Part shown: positions 7,759 through 15,323 of the stretch, piece after piece | Numbering within the stretch: the stretch's first letter is position 1 | Layout of the letters: every line of letters starts with the position of its first letter | Source of the DNA: JAGQLF01 sp964635995 | GTDB taxonomy: Bacteria > Patescibacteriota > Dojkabacteria > J137 | DNA length: 30,874 nt | Direction of reading: 5' to 3' | NCBI GenBank assembly: GCA_964635995.1 | Contig: CAZWRA010000015.1 | Coordinates: 1 to 30,874, forward strand | Notes under the pieces: generated by a model | Databases searched by the model: none | Told to the model about the DNA's origin: nothing | What the model saw: the letters and a program-made list of their open reading frames with translations, nothing else | Program-made: the position numbers and the translations under genes

Positions 7759-7797
7759 TATACTACTGTTGAACAGAAACTGTTCTTTTAGTATAAT
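7759..7797 (+). promoter_or_regulatory. Promoter overlapped by nested palindromes
   Basis: TTGAAC (7769-7774), 17 bases, TATAAT (7792-7797). A perfect dyad GAACAG-AAA-CTGTTC (7771-7785) lies between the boxes, and an outer inverted repeat TATACTA (7759-7765) / TAGTATA (7789-7795) encloses it. This looks like a repressor operator. An RNA hairpin role is less likely because the -10 box itself is inside the structure. Confidence 0.6.
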
Positions 7798-7827
7798 AGA
7801 GTACATCTAAAGTGTTACCTATTTTTA

Positions 7828-8115
7828 ATGACATATTCAGATTACTCATTAACTCCTGACGAATACCAGTTTTTTCTTGCTGCAAAAAAGAGTAGCAAGT
7901 TAGACCAGATATGGCAAGACCTAATTGAACGTATTGATGAAGAAAATCTTAGAATAGAAGCACAAAACAAAGGATACAATTTAGACGATAATCCTGATTT
8001 AGAAAATGATGTTATTGCTGAATATAAAATGTTTACAGTTCCAGATGCTTCTCCTGAATTAGATAATTACTTAAGAGAGAATTTATACCCCTTTGTAGTT
8101 TGTTTAAAATCATAA
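7828..8115 (+). CDS. Small hydrophilic protein of unknown function
   Basis: 95 residues, starting MTYSDYSLTPDEYQFFLAAKK. It is acidic, predicted mostly helical, with no signal peptide, transmembrane segment or recognised motif. Features include a helical DQIWQDLIERIDEENLRIEAQNKG and a C-terminal LDNYLRENLYPFVVCL. It is preceded by a good promoter carrying a strong dyad and is followed by the separately promoted LysM gene, so it is likely a single regulated cytoplasmic gene. I do not recognise the family. The promoter, the ATG about 30 bases after TATAAT and the protein-like composition support a real gene. Confidence 0.65.
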   Translation: MTYSDYSLTPDEYQFFLAAKKSSKLDQIWQDLIERIDEENLRIEAQNKGYNLDDNPDLENDVIAEYKMFTVPDASPELDNYLRENLYPFVVCLKS

Positions 8116-8157
8116 GCCCTCTATTTCCTTACCCAATAAAATGATTCGTATCCTGCC

Positions 8158-8186
8158 TTGATTATTACATTGTATAATCATATAAT
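8158..8186 (+). promoter_or_regulatory. Promoter of the LysM protein gene
   Basis: TTGATT (8158-8163), 17-base spacer, TATAAT (8181-8186). This would give a 5' leader of about 50 bases before the ATG at 8246. Confidence 0.6.
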
Positions 8187-8245
8187 CCAAGTGTGTTCGG
8201 GTACAATATCACTTCTCCTATTTTATTTATTACAACTACGTTTGT

Positions 8246-9019
8246 ATGGCTAAAGGAGATAACAATAATAAGCCACAAAACGCAAATAATCCACAACAAG
8301 AAAAGAAAAAGAAGAAGACTCGAATGGATCGAATTCGAGAAAACAAACCTCTTTTTGGAGTGGTTGTGTTAGTAGGACTTATTATCCTTGCAGCAATAGG
8401 AGTTGGAGCATACTATGCAATAGACAGCTTAACTTCTAATGACTCTGATACATCAGAAGAATCAAACAACGAAGACAATAACAAAGATTCAGACTCATCA
8501 GAGAACAATGATTCTGAAGATTCAGAAAACTCTAACGATGGTTCATCGGAAGACTCTTCAAATGGAGAGAGAACTAACGAAGGAGAAGGAACTAACAATG
8601 AAGGATCAGAAGGCTCTGAAGATAATAGCTCTGGGGAAAACACTGATGGAGGAGAAAACTCATCAGAAGACAATGGAAACGAATCAGAAGATAATAACAA
8701 CGATAATGGTGACAATAATAACGGTGAGACTGCAGCTACAGGACACTCAGCTGGTGGACTGTCAAAGAGCTTAGCAGTACAGGATGAAATCGCAAGAACA
8801 GGTGTATGGCGAGCAACTGACTATATTTTTGGAGACATTATTGACTCTGAATATACAGTTCAACTTGGAGATACACTTTGGGAAATTGCTGATGGATACT
8901 ATGGAAATGCATACAGATGGATTGACATAACAAACAACAACAAAGATAAAGTAGATGTTCTTCCAAACGGAGAAGAAGCGCTAATTTATCCAGGTACAAC
9001 ACTAAATTTACCTGAATAA
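8246..9019 (+). CDS. Membrane-anchored LysM-domain protein with long acidic linker
   Basis: 257 residues. A cytoplasmic N-terminus rich in N/Q/K (about 1-35) leads to a transmembrane helix (about 36-59, LFGVVVLVGLIILAAIGVGAYYAI). A roughly 105-residue linker made almost wholly of Ser, Asn, Asp, Glu and Gly follows, then a short segment (GHSAGGLSKSLAVQDEIART) and one C-terminal LysM domain at about 203-256 (YTVQLGDTLWEIADGYYGNAYRW, ending IYPGTTLNLP). LysM binds N-acetylglucosamine-containing glycans, so the domain probably reaches peptidoglycan across the acidic spacer. It has its own promoter upstream and a strong terminator directly after it, so it is monocistronic. The linker composition makes other-frame ORFs in this region spurious. 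Confidence 0.88.
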   Translation: MAKGDNNNKPQNANNPQQEKKKKKTRMDRIRENKPLFGVVVLVGLIILAAIGVGAYYAIDSLTSNDSDTSEESNNEDNNKDSDSSENNDSEDSENSNDGSSEDSSNGERTNEGEGTNNEGSEGSEDNSSGENTDGGENSSEDNGNESEDNNNDNGDNNNGETAATGHSAGGLSKSLAVQDEIARTGVWRATDYIFGDIIDSEYTVQLGDTLWEIADGYYGNAYRWIDITNNNKDKVDVLPNGEEALIYPGTTLNLPE

Positions 9020-9023
9020 TCAA

Positions 9024-9062
9024 AACAAACAGCACCGTAATTACGGTGCTGTTTTTTGTTTA
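9024..9062. terminator. Strong bidirectional intrinsic terminator
   Basis: Perfect palindrome with the 20-base core AGCACCGTAATTACGGTGCT (9031-9050), flanked by A-rich sequence on the left and a T-run on the right. It ends the LysM gene on the plus strand and could also end the minus-strand gene whose stop is at 9074. Confidence 0.85.
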
Positions 9063-9073
9063 ATATTCCTAAA

Positions 9074-10795
9074 CTAGTAAACTATAAAGTCCTTTTCATC
9101 CCCTTCTACCCTTCTATCTACAACCTTTTCAATATAAGTCTTATCTAATGATTCATTGTATTTATGATTTAATTCGTTTATCTTACTCTCTAACATACTT
9201 ACATTATCAATTACATGAACTAGTTTCATAGATTCAGAATCCATATTTACAGCCTGACCAATCATATTAATTTTCTCGTTCCACTCCTTACCTACACATA
9301 TAATAGGTTTCCCTTTTCCTTCGTATAAAGTATTTAAAAACCATAGAGTTGAGAAGATTGATAAAGTTTCAACACCGTTTAAACTAAATAATACAAATAA
9401 TCTTGAATCTTTTGCGAAGTGCTTTAAAAATTCAAAGTAGTTTGAATAGATTATTGAGAAACTGTCATTCTCAGATGATTCAACTGGTGAGGAACTTTTT
9501 CCTAGCATTGGCTTTAAATACACACCTGTTATTTTTTTATTGATTTTTTTAGATGAATTTAAAACAGTCTCCCCTCCACCAATTTTTGAATCAATAGCTA
9601 GATCAAAATTTCTATTTAATAATGATTCTGTTACTTTATCTAAACCATTACTATCAGCATTCTCAAGTCCAATAAAAGCAATTTTCCTAAAATATTTTTT
9701 TACTCTTCGTTTACTATTCTTTTTTTGTTTTACAGGTACACTTTCTACCTTTTCTTCAACTGTCATCTCTTCTTTTTGTTCTGTTATTGGTTCTTGTACT
9801 GGCATAACCTCAGGACTTACTTCTTCTGTTGTCTGAACAGGTTGCTCTACTGGCTGAGGCTCAGCTTGTCGTTGTTGTATTACTTCTGTTTCAGTGTCAG
9901 TTGTGGATATTTCAGGTTCAACTGTCATAGGCTCAGGTTGTGCGAGAGTCTGTTCAATCTTTTCAGGTTCTTGAACATTACCTTGAATTCCAATCTGTAC
10001 TTCTGTTTCCATAGGAGGTACTTCTTGAGCAGACAAAGGAGTTTCTTGAGTCACATTTTGTTGCATATTCTGAACTTGAGAATTTGAAACACTCTGTTCA
10101 GATGCAGTTTCAGGATTAGTTTCAGTACTACCTAACTCTATATTACTTTGTTGTTTGAGAATTGGTTGTTGTTGATTTGCATTTAAATCTATGACTCCTG
10201 GTATTCCTGTATTAACCATAGGCTGATTAGGTTCAGGTATAGGGGGCATTGCAGCTCCTTGTTGTTTAGAATTCATCATATCTACTGGCTGCTCTCCAGG
10301 AGGAGCTGGCTCAATTTCAGTTGCATTAGGAAATTTATTTGCATAAATATCTGGAAGTTGTCCATTTCCGAAAATAGTTTCATCTTGTGGATTTAAAGTA
10401 TTTTGTGCATTTGAAGCTAAACCAGTACTAGTATCGAGTGTTTGCTCATTTAAAGCACTTGTATTGGGATCAATTTGTGGCACAGTCTCAGGTGCAGTAT
10501 ATTGTGGAATAGGTTCAGGAACTTGAGGTACAGTTTGTCCACCAGTCTGCATTCCTGAGGCTAAAATATCAGTACCATAATCATTTACAGTTGAGTTTTG
10601 AATTGATGTATTAATGTTTTCTCTTGGTATTGAGCCTGCAGGAGCACCCTGTTGTTGTCCAGGATTAACTACAGGTCTTGGGCTAGGTGGAGCTACAGCT
10701 TGATTATTTACAGGTTGAAGAGAAGGATTTGCATTACCATTCCCTTGTCCTTTGTCTTGATCTTTGTTGCCTGAAATGAAATCAAGTAACCCCAT
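9074..10795 (-). CDS. Long disordered protein with C-terminal degenerate LOG-like Rossmann domain
   Basis: 573 residues. After MGLLDFISGNKD, residues to about 350 are disordered and dominated by Pro, Gln, Glu, Thr and Val. A basic stretch (KQKKNSKRRVKKYFRK) leads to a globular domain at about 366-545: IAFIGLENADSNGLDKVTESLL, FDLAIDSKIGGGETVLNSS, KKITGVYLKPML, then SRLFVLFSLNGVETLSIFSTLWFL and KPIICVGKEWNEKI. The order and spacing match LOG/lysine-decarboxylase-like proteins (YGGG..GLM, V.GVIP, LPGGxGTxxE, KPVGLLN). The catalytic PGGxGTxxE is replaced by LNGVETLS, so nucleotide hydrolysis is unlikely; ligand sensing or scaffolding is possible. TATTAT lies about 15 bases before the ATG. The fold call is an inference by eye. 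Confidence 0.75.
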   Translation of the reverse strand: MGLLDFISGNKDQDKGQGNGNANPSLQPVNNQAVAPPSPRPVVNPGQQQGAPAGSIPRENINTSIQNSTVNDYGTDILASGMQTGGQTVPQVPEPIPQYTAPETVPQIDPNTSALNEQTLDTSTGLASNAQNTLNPQDETIFGNGQLPDIYANKFPNATEIEPAPPGEQPVDMMNSKQQGAAMPPIPEPNQPMVNTGIPGVIDLNANQQQPILKQQSNIELGSTETNPETASEQSVSNSQVQNMQQNVTQETPLSAQEVPPMETEVQIGIQGNVQEPEKIEQTLAQPEPMTVEPEISTTDTETEVIQQRQAEPQPVEQPVQTTEEVSPEVMPVQEPITEQKEEMTVEEKVESVPVKQKKNSKRRVKKYFRKIAFIGLENADSNGLDKVTESLLNRNFDLAIDSKIGGGETVLNSSKKINKKITGVYLKPMLGKSSSPVESSENDSFSIIYSNYFEFLKHFAKDSRLFVLFSLNGVETLSIFSTLWFLNTLYEGKGKPIICVGKEWNEKINMIGQAVNMDSESMKLVHVIDNVSMLESKINELNHKYNESLDKTYIEKVVDRRVEGDEKDFIVY

Positions 10796-10854
10796 GAAAT
10801 TTTAGCTATAATAGTTATTTCTCTTAAAGGATACATGATATTGGTTTGTGAAGA

Positions 10855-10889
10855 CAAGGGGAAATTTAGGTTGATCTAAATTCCCCTTG
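10855..10889. terminator. Strong hairpin between the M42 gene and the LOG-like gene
   Basis: CAAGGGGAAATTTAG (10855-10869) and CTAAATTCCCCTTG (10876-10889) pair with one bulged A and loop GTTGAT. It lies just after the M42 stop on the minus strand. There is no long U-tract, so it may be a 3'-end stabilising hairpin or a processing site instead of a clean terminator. Confidence 0.55.
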
Positions 10890-10892
10890 TAT

Positions 10893-11885
10893 TTAATTGA
10901 CTAGTGCTTTGCAAACATCAATGATACTTTTTTCGAAAAGTTCTATATCTTTTTTTAGTATTGCATAAACAGGTCCATGATAACCAATAGAAGGTACACA
11001 TAGATTTAGTGCCTTTGTAGTTCCGTTATTCTGAAAGTTATCAGGTTCTAATCCAGGCAATGTATTATTTGAAATAAACGATTTAAAATATGGTAATCCA
11101 TGTAGTTTCTTTCTTATATCTTCGTGTACAATATGGTTTCCTCCTCTATAAACGATCATTGGACCGTCACCGAAATCAGGTAATACATCTTCATCATCAA
11201 ATTTCTGATGGACTGGACAATAATCTAATATAACTGCATATTCAATATGATGTTTGAATGCAATGCTATTAGCAGAATGGTCCTGCATTTCCTCATCTGT
11301 GTGAAAAACCACTAGTTTATCTTCAAAAAATTCCTTATCTTTACTCATTAACTCTAATATTACAAATGCGGACACTTTATTATCTAAACTAGTTGCAAAA
11401 ATAGTACCATTCTGTTCGTAAAAATCCTTTCTAAAAGATCCTAACTGACCAACTCTTACTCCCATTTTCTCTGCCTCTGCTTTTGTCGTAGCTCCAATAG
11501 AACAAAATAATTGTGAAAAATGTGAAATATTTTCATCTTTTAGATACGATTTATGAAAAATAGCTCCATTAAGAGTACCTTTATCAGTCATAATATAAAT
11601 AGGTGCATGATCCAATCTATTTGGGAAAACCCAACCTACTGGAAGAATACTCATACTTCCATCATCATTTATTTTTGTAACTTGGAAACCTACCTCATCA
11701 ATATGAGCTGCTAATATAGCCTTTGCTTTCTTTGGATTACCTACAATAATTGAACCATAACCATCGGAACTAAAATTCAAATCCAGCTCACCTAACATTT
11801 TAGTAATAACATTTTTAATTTGGCTAGTATCACCTGTTACAGAGTGAGTTGCACAAAGTTGTTGTAGTCTTTCGATATTTTCCAT
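10893..11885 (-). CDS. M42-family metallo-aminopeptidase
   Basis: 330 residues, near the family's usual 340-360. M42 enzymes are cytoplasmic di-metal aminopeptidases that form large tetrahedral particles and trim peptides. Visible elements: N-terminal LCATHSVTGDT, first metal motif AAHIDEVGF (His61, Asp63), bridging Asp in ATSLDNKVSAF, the catalytic pair in VVFHTDEEMQDHS, the next metal-binding Asp in AVILDYCPV, and a C-terminal histidine in IGYHGPVYA. All expected ligands are present, so it should be active. It starts 20 bases after the stop of the 991-residue gene and is probably in its operon. A stable hairpin follows it. Confidence 0.9.
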   Translation of the reverse strand: MENIERLQQLCATHSVTGDTSQIKNVITKMLGELDLNFSSDGYGSIIVGNPKKAKAILAAHIDEVGFQVTKINDDGSMSILPVGWVFPNRLDHAPIYIMTDKGTLNGAIFHKSYLKDENISHFSQLFCSIGATTKAEAEKMGVRVGQLGSFRKDFYEQNGTIFATSLDNKVSAFVILELMSKDKEFFEDKLVVFHTDEEMQDHSANSIAFKHHIEYAVILDYCPVHQKFDDEDVLPDFGDGPMIVYRGGNHIVHEDIRKKLHGLPYFKSFISNNTLPGLEPDNFQNNGTTKALNLCVPSIGYHGPVYAILKKDIELFEKSIIDVCKALVN

Positions 11886-11905
11886 AATTTTTTATTCTCT
11901 AATAA

Positions 11906-14881
11906 TTATTGTTCTAAATAAAGTACATTAAAATCTCTTAAAAATTGTTCATAGAATTGTGCATTTGCAGTAAGTCTACTAACTTCTCTAGCAATATGTT
12001 TTAATAGAGATATTAAATAATCCCTTTCAGCTTTTAGATCAAGTGAAACCTGTTGAAGCTCTCTTTCTTCATAAAAAAATTCTTGAACTTGAACTTTTAA
12101 CCTTTCTTTAAGTTCAAATAATGTCCTTATATCATCAGATCCTTGGATTTCTTTAACTATTTGTGTAAAAATCTCAAGATTATCACCACCAGTTCTTTTC
12201 AAATAATTATCAACTTTATTGAATAATCTATGAAGTTGATGATCATTCAATGAATTCACATCAATATTTTCTACTTCATCTGCTCCAGATCTTGGCTTTT
12301 TTGCGATTTCATAGATAATTTCAAAAACACTACGTTGTTCAGCTGTTAATTTAATAGAATTTCTACCATTAGCAAAGAAGTTTCTTGCTACGTCATGCAT
12401 TCCTACTGTATTTATGCCATATTTATCTTCTACAAATGATTGAGTTAATTTTGAAAAACTTGAGGTCCCTCTTTCAATCATTAATTCATAAATTCTAGTA
12501 TTTTTTTCTCTCAATAGATTAATAGTTCTATCAAATAAGCTTTCCGAGGCAACTAGTGAAAACTTTGCGAAGCCCTCAAGTGAACCTATGGAATAATAAT
12601 ATCCTAAGGCTGCATCAACAAGTTCTTGAGTTACTTCTAATCCTAATTTTCCTATCTCTTGATTGACTTCATAAATTACATCATCTGAAATTATTCTTGT
12701 TAAAACTCTTACAGAACCATTAAATCCGTTCGCATCATTTTCAGTAGTTATTTCCACTTCAGAAGAATAGTCAATATCTTCAGTAAACCTTCTAACATCT
12801 TGTGATTTCAAATATTTTGATAAATTTTTCTCTCTTAATGGACTTACCATATCTTCATTTCCAAGTTTTATGATCTGATCAAGAGCTCTTCGCCTATATG
12901 TTAGTTCATACTCATTTGATGCAGATCTAAAAGGATTTAGTATCTGAGCTAATTCAGTATTCCTTGCTCTTAAATCTTCAAATCTAGAGTAATTTATACT
13001 AAATCTTTCTTTTAATTGAGGATACTGACTAATTGCCTCTACATCTATATTAAAACCATGCTGTTTTGAACTTTCAATAAACCATTCTAGACCTTCTCCT
13101 GTCTCTAGAAAATTCATTAATAATTCAAGATATCCCGATCTACCTTCCATTCCTAAGAATGGACCAGAAGGCATTAAATCAAACTCAACAAGATGTCTAA
13201 AGAATGTTAAATCTTCAATAACTCCAACTTGAGCAGAGTTCAAAGAAGTCATTAGATACCCTAAACCTCTAGATAATCCAGGTTCATTTGGATACATCCA
13301 TGCAAACAATATCTGTTGTTGAACTTCTAAAGGAAGTTTATTTAAATTATTTAACATATAACTAGAAGGGATTGCCTGTCCCATTGCAGCGTCTCCATTA
13401 ATTTTATTGCCATCCATAGGAATTAGATCCCCGCTAATACTCCATGGCCTAGCTTTTGGTGGATAAACCGTTAAGTAATTCTCACCTTTTTTATGATTTG
13501 AAACTATACCTGTATGCGGTCCGTTCGCTTCATAATCATCTGCGAAAATAAAGCCAGTAACTTCTTGAGAAAACAGTCTATCCATTAAAACATAGTAAAG
13601 TTTTCCAGAATTTCCTCCCCAAACCCAATCTCCTAATGGAAGATGACCTGCCTTTTTTATAATAGCCTTAAATGGTGAATCTTCGGTCTTTGTTTTTCCA
13701 TTTGCATCAATCTCCACTTCCATTTTTGTAACAGGACAAGCAGCATTAACTAACTTTCCAGGAGCTTTTTCACCATACAATTCTTTTAAAGCCTGAGATG
13801 CTTCATAAATTGTAAATTGTGCGTTAATTGGATGATAATTACATATAGTGCTCCATTTTGAAGTTAGTACTATAGGCATCTCATCTACTCCAAATGCTCT
13901 ATAAGAAGCAATCAAATTAATTACACCTTGAACCATTGTCTTATAGTCTGAAAATGTTGTTACTGTTCCCTCCAGCTCTTTACTTCTCAAATAGTTAGCA
14001 ACTCTGTAGTGAATTTCAATGACTTCACTATCTAATCCGATTCGTGCTAATTCAATTCTTAAAACTTCTGGATCAGGAGAAGATAAGTTATTCCCAGGTT
14101 GGAATAAATTTTCTCTACCTGATATTAAGGCTTCTTCCATCTGACTGAAAAGTAACCTAATATTATTAGCATCCTCTCCCTCTAGTCTTGTCTTTTCTAT
14201 AAAATTATTTACATGTCTTCCGTTTGGATCGTAATAATCTAATGTTCTACAAGAACATAAAATAGATTTATATGACTGTTCTGCAATAACTTGGGCTTCT
14301 TCAGGAGTTTCGCCAGATTTCTCAAGAATTGAAGCGGCAAATTTTCTCTCGTCATTAACTACCCAATCTATCGGATGTCCATTATCTTCAACAAAATATA
14401 AACCAACAGAAGGCTTTTTACTTAAACGCTCAACATTATGAATCATTCCTACAATATTACCTATTTCTTTACTATTTTCTTCTGTCCCTGAACAACCGTA
14501 CATCCCTACAGAAGCTTTACCTAATCTCACAACATCTAACCTCCTTTGAAACCTATCTCTCTCATCATCACTTAGAAACATATCAAAGAAAATTTCTATG
14601 GCTTGTTTAGTATTAATATCGTTTTCAAGTAAGGCTGAAACTAAATCAGCATTCTCCATTGATCCTTCAAACTCAGCAAGACTCCTAGGTAAGTTCTCTT
14701 CTAAAATTACTGGGAAATTATTATCAGCTTCATAAGCCTCGGAAAATACATTATTACCGCTGTGTAAATCACCACCACCATTACAGTGTCTATTAAACTC
14801 GTGTTCTAACCTTGCTCCAGCTCGATTAAGTCCTTGATCTATATCTTCTGAAGTAGTTCCTTCAGATACTGTTAATGCCAT
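11906..14881 (-). CDS. Large soluble protein of unknown function (991 residues)
   Basis: I do not recognise this protein. It has no signal peptide or membrane segment and looks cytoplasmic, helical and acidic. Cysteine-containing motifs occur near the N-terminus (GKASVGMYGCSGTEEN; SILCSCRTLDYYDPNG). The middle is aromatic- and glycine-rich (HLPLGDWVWGGNSGKLYYVL, YPPKARPWSISGDLIPMDG), and the C-terminal 150 residues are strongly helical and probably coiled coil. It is co-directional with the M42 peptidase 20 bases downstream. It has a strong promoter (15070-15099), a translated leader ORF and a terminator hairpin between promoter and start codon, so expression is probably set by attenuation. 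The length, continuous frame and consistent composition support a real gene. Confidence 0.85.
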   Translation of the reverse strand: MALTVSEGTTSEDIDQGLNRAGARLEHEFNRHCNGGGDLHSGNNVFSEAYEADNNFPVILEENLPRSLAEFEGSMENADLVSALLENDINTKQAIEIFFDMFLSDDERDRFQRRLDVVRLGKASVGMYGCSGTEENSKEIGNIVGMIHNVERLSKKPSVGLYFVEDNGHPIDWVVNDERKFAASILEKSGETPEEAQVIAEQSYKSILCSCRTLDYYDPNGRHVNNFIEKTRLEGEDANNIRLLFSQMEEALISGRENLFQPGNNLSSPDPEVLRIELARIGLDSEVIEIHYRVANYLRSKELEGTVTTFSDYKTMVQGVINLIASYRAFGVDEMPIVLTSKWSTICNYHPINAQFTIYEASQALKELYGEKAPGKLVNAACPVTKMEVEIDANGKTKTEDSPFKAIIKKAGHLPLGDWVWGGNSGKLYYVLMDRLFSQEVTGFIFADDYEANGPHTGIVSNHKKGENYLTVYPPKARPWSISGDLIPMDGNKINGDAAMGQAIPSSYMLNNLNKLPLEVQQQILFAWMYPNEPGLSRGLGYLMTSLNSAQVGVIEDLTFFRHLVEFDLMPSGPFLGMEGRSGYLELLMNFLETGEGLEWFIESSKQHGFNIDVEAISQYPQLKERFSINYSRFEDLRARNTELAQILNPFRSASNEYELTYRRRALDQIIKLGNEDMVSPLREKNLSKYLKSQDVRRFTEDIDYSSEVEITTENDANGFNGSVRVLTRIISDDVIYEVNQEIGKLGLEVTQELVDAALGYYYSIGSLEGFAKFSLVASESLFDRTINLLREKNTRIYELMIERGTSSFSKLTQSFVEDKYGINTVGMHDVARNFFANGRNSIKLTAEQRSVFEIIYEIAKKPRSGADEVENIDVNSLNDHQLHRLFNKVDNYLKRTGGDNLEIFTQIVKEIQGSDDIRTLFELKERLKVQVQEFFYEERELQQVSLDLKAERDYLISLLKHIAREVSRLTANAQFYEQFLRDFNVLYLEQ

Positions 14882-14901
14882 ATGCTTTTTTTTAATAAAT
14901 A

Positions 14902-14925
14902 AAAAACCTCCCTTTTGGGAGGTTT
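14902..14925 (-). terminator. Terminator hairpin in the 5' leader of the 991-residue gene (attenuator)
   Basis: On the minus strand CCTCCC-AAAA-GGGAGG followed by six Ts and an AT-rich tract, about 20 bases before the ATG at 14881. The upstream element TTGGGAGG (14963-14970, minus strand, inside the leader ORF) is an exact complement of CCTCCCAA and can form a competing antiterminator. Confidence 0.7.
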
Positions 14926-14948
14926 ATGTTTTTAAATAATATTATCTT

Positions 14949-15047
14949 CTAAATAATACTTTCCTCCCAAGTTTGAACGCCCATAATAATGAGTGCCCAG
15001 ACAAAGAGATATGAAAAAGTATTTTGTATTTTAGAAGCTAATTTCAT
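14949..15047 (-). CDS. Leader ORF of 32 codons upstream of the 991-residue gene
   Basis: ATG at 15047, TAG at 14949. The peptide begins MKLASKIQNTFSYLFVW, has a short hydrophobic middle and ends QTWEESII. Its TGG codons are 17 and 27; the second lies within TTGGGAGG, the segment complementary to the terminator's left arm. A ribosome translating codons 26-33 would cover that segment and favour termination; stalling or failure further upstream would leave it free and favour read-through. The ORF starts 22 bases after a strong TATAAT box. It may be a regulatory leader peptide or a small membrane protein; the amino-acid signal is not clear because the Trp codons are not clustered. Confidence 0.5.
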   Translation of the reverse strand: MKLASKIQNTFSYLFVWALIIMGVQTWEESII

Positions 15048-15069
15048 AAAGTTGTAAACTGATGGCAGC

Positions 15070-15099
15070 ATTATATTAACTAAGTATAGATAAAGTCAA
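15070..15099 (-). promoter_or_regulatory. Strong promoter for the leader and the 991-residue gene
   Basis: Minus strand: TTGACT (15094-15099), 18-base spacer, TATAAT (15070-15075). It drives the leader ORF from 15047 and, past the hairpin, the gene starting at 14881. Confidence 0.7.
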
Positions 15100-15218
15100 C
15101 AGCTTTTTAAAATTCTTGATCCATTCATTCTAATGTATAAAAGAGGATCTAGTTGATTAAGGATAAGGTCTTTTTATAAGTTATGAATACAACAAGCTTA
15201 TACTGGCATTCAAACATT
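15100..15218. other. Intergenic DNA between divergent transcription units
   Basis: No credible gene. A 23-codon ORF (15183-15254, plus) runs into the first 44-bp repeat copy and is not claimed. GATC/GATC arms near 15118-15154 are weak. Confidence 0.35.
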
Positions 15219-15306
15219 TACATTTCTATTTTAGATAATGATAGAATAGATTAGTTTTCATATACATTTCTATTTTAGATAATGATAGAATAGATTAGTT
15301 TTCATA
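15219..15306 (+). repeat. Perfect tandem duplication of a 44-bp unit in an upstream region
   Basis: Copies at 15219-15262 and 15263-15306 are identical. Each unit contains the inverted repeat TTCTAT-N11-ATAGAA, and a TAGAAT that could serve as a -10 box. The second copy ends 18 bases before the ATG at 15324. Two copies of the same promoter or operator element, or a recent slippage or recombination product, are both possible. Confidence 0.85.
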
Positions 15307-15323
15307 ATTATTAGAAATTGAAC

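Noticed and set aside
7771..7785. LexA/SOS box
   Set aside because: Gram-positive boxes have GAAC-N4-GTTC; here the half-sites are seven bases apart, so LexA is not supported.
8413..8774. ORFs in other frames over the LysM linker
   Set aside because: They are by-products of the repetitive Ser/Asp/Glu/Asn codons; the frame with signal, linker and LysM is the real one.
15183..15254. 23-codon plus-strand ORF ahead of the 44-bp repeat gene
   Set aside because: No terminator or alternative stems follow it and it runs into the repeat; insufficient evidence for a leader peptide.
15219..15306. CRISPR array
   Set aside because: Only two directly abutting copies with no spacers and no cas genes in the window.
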